13,451 bases of DNA from positions 1-13,451 of the forward strand of contig JASHXJ010000293.1 of assembly GCA_030043595.1 (NCBI GenBank), read 5' to 3'. Source of the DNA: Trebonia sp. (lineage in GTDB: Bacteria; Actinomycetota; Actinomycetes; Streptosporangiales; Streptosporangiaceae). A program made the position numbers and the translations under genes. The notes below the pieces were generated by a model, which made no database searches, was not told where the DNA came from, and was given only the letters and a program-made list of their open reading frames with translations. Below, one piece after another: positions 13,214 to 13,451 of the stretch. The number at the start of each line of letters is the position of its first letter. Position 1 is the first letter of the stretch.

Positions 13214-13290
13214 CGCGGGGTGGAGCAGTTCGGTAGCTCGCTGGGCTCATAACCCAGAGGTCGCGGGTTCAAATCCCGCCCCCGCTACCA
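13214..13290 (+). tRNA. initiator tRNA-fMet (CAT anticodon)
   Basis: A 77-nt cloverleaf with encoded CCA. The acceptor strands CGCGGGG and CCCCGCT pair except for C1 and T72; the missing 1-72 pair is the formylation and initiator mark (C-U, as I recall for actinobacterial initiators). The D arm is GAGC/GCTC. The anticodon arm CTGGG-CTCATAA-CCCAG has anticodon CAT and the three consecutive G-C pairs that direct the tRNA to the P site. The T arm is GCGGG-TTCAAAT-CCCGC. Together these mark it as initiator rather than elongator or Ile-lysidine tRNA. Confidence 0.97.
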
Positions 13291-13293
13291 GGC

Positions 13294-13331
13294 AAAACAC
13301 CCCCGGGAGAGACGTCTCCCGGGGGTGTTTT
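13294..13331 (+). terminator. intrinsic terminator after tRNA-fMet
   Basis: A perfect 17-bp stem (13294-13310 with 13315-13331) closes a GACG loop. The arms are AAAACACCCCCGGGAGA and its complement, so the stem is flanked by an A-run on the left and TTTT on the right and could work in both directions. It starts 4 nt after the CCA end. Confidence 0.95.
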
Positions 13332-13385
13332 CGTCCGTTTTGCGGGCCGACTGTAACCAAAGCCAGAGCAGAGGCCGTTCTCTAG

Positions 13386-13451
13386 TACTCTTCGTGACAG
13401 GCTGACCGCGCAGCCGGACATACGTAGCCAAGGAGGCATTTCGGGGAGGTT
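13386..13451 (+). promoter_or_regulatory. upstream region of a gene beginning beyond the window
   Basis: TACTCT (13386-13391) is a possible -10 hexamer. AAGGAGG (13430-13436) and GGGGAGG (13443-13449) are two strong Shine-Dalgarno-like sequences just before the window ends. No ATG or GTG follows the second one within the window, so the start codon probably lies a few bases past 13451. The rest of 13332-13451 shows no coding region. Confidence 0.45.

Noticed and set aside
10754..13252. 832-codon frame overlapping the large membrane protein and the tRNA gene
   Set aside because: It lacks hydrophobic segments, is dominated by Arg/Gly/Ala, and ends by reading through the tRNA.
13214..13331. tRNA 3' end as an attachment site of an integrated element
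   Set aside because: The tRNA is followed at once by its own terminator. No integrase gene and no duplicate of the tRNA end are present in the window.

Overview
The window is GC-rich throughout. Its coding style (third-position G/C, frequent GTG starts) and gene families point to an actinomycete, probably a mycelial lineage near Streptomyces or Streptosporangiales; the exact genus cannot be read from the sequence. It holds eleven protein genes, one tRNA gene with a clear promoter and terminator, and several short regulatory or repeat elements. I see no mobile element, CRISPR array or rRNA.

Left part (1-3219): a G-rich 11-bp tandem repeat; a conserved-type hypothetical with a possible ribbon-helix-helix fold (133-720); a cis-prenyltransferase of the UppS/short-chain Z-FPP synthase family (904-1665); and a PIN-PhoH fusion, PhoH2 (1915-3219), behind a 249-bp spacer with three hairpins. 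The pairing of the prenyltransferase and PhoH2 resembles the Rv1086/Rv1095 neighbourhood of mycobacteria.

Middle part (3229-10024): a run that looks devoted to envelope glycan or lipid chemistry. It has an ExoA-like GT2 glycosyltransferase with C-terminal membrane helices, a class III PLP aminotransferase, an IspD/TarI-type CTP cytidylyltransferase (minus strand), a polytopic DUF5941-like protein whose N-terminal half looks like a CDP-alcohol phosphatidyltransferase that has lost its catalytic aspartates, an SDR oxidoreductase (minus), and a GT87-like (DUF2029) polyprenol-phosphate-dependent glycosyltransferase. A pathway linking amino group, CDP-activated alcohol and glycosyl transfer is an inference.

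Right part (9897-13451): a stand-alone HD-domain (p)ppGpp hydrolase-like protein (minus), a large GT-C-like membrane protein, a 10-bp tandem repeat, initiator tRNA-fMet(CAU) with a 17-bp-stem intrinsic terminator, and the upstream region of a gene that starts beyond the window.

Two architectural themes stand out. First, seven of the eleven genes lack a usable Shine-Dalgarno sequence at normal spacing and instead carry a TAnnnT-like -10 hexamer mostly 6-7 nt before the start codon, which predicts leaderless or near-leaderless mRNAs. Second, every convergent gene pair overlaps at its 3' ends (23, 30 and 128 bp), and the three minus-strand genes alternate with plus-strand membrane-protein genes, giving three short divergent promoter regions (119, 137 and 72 bp).
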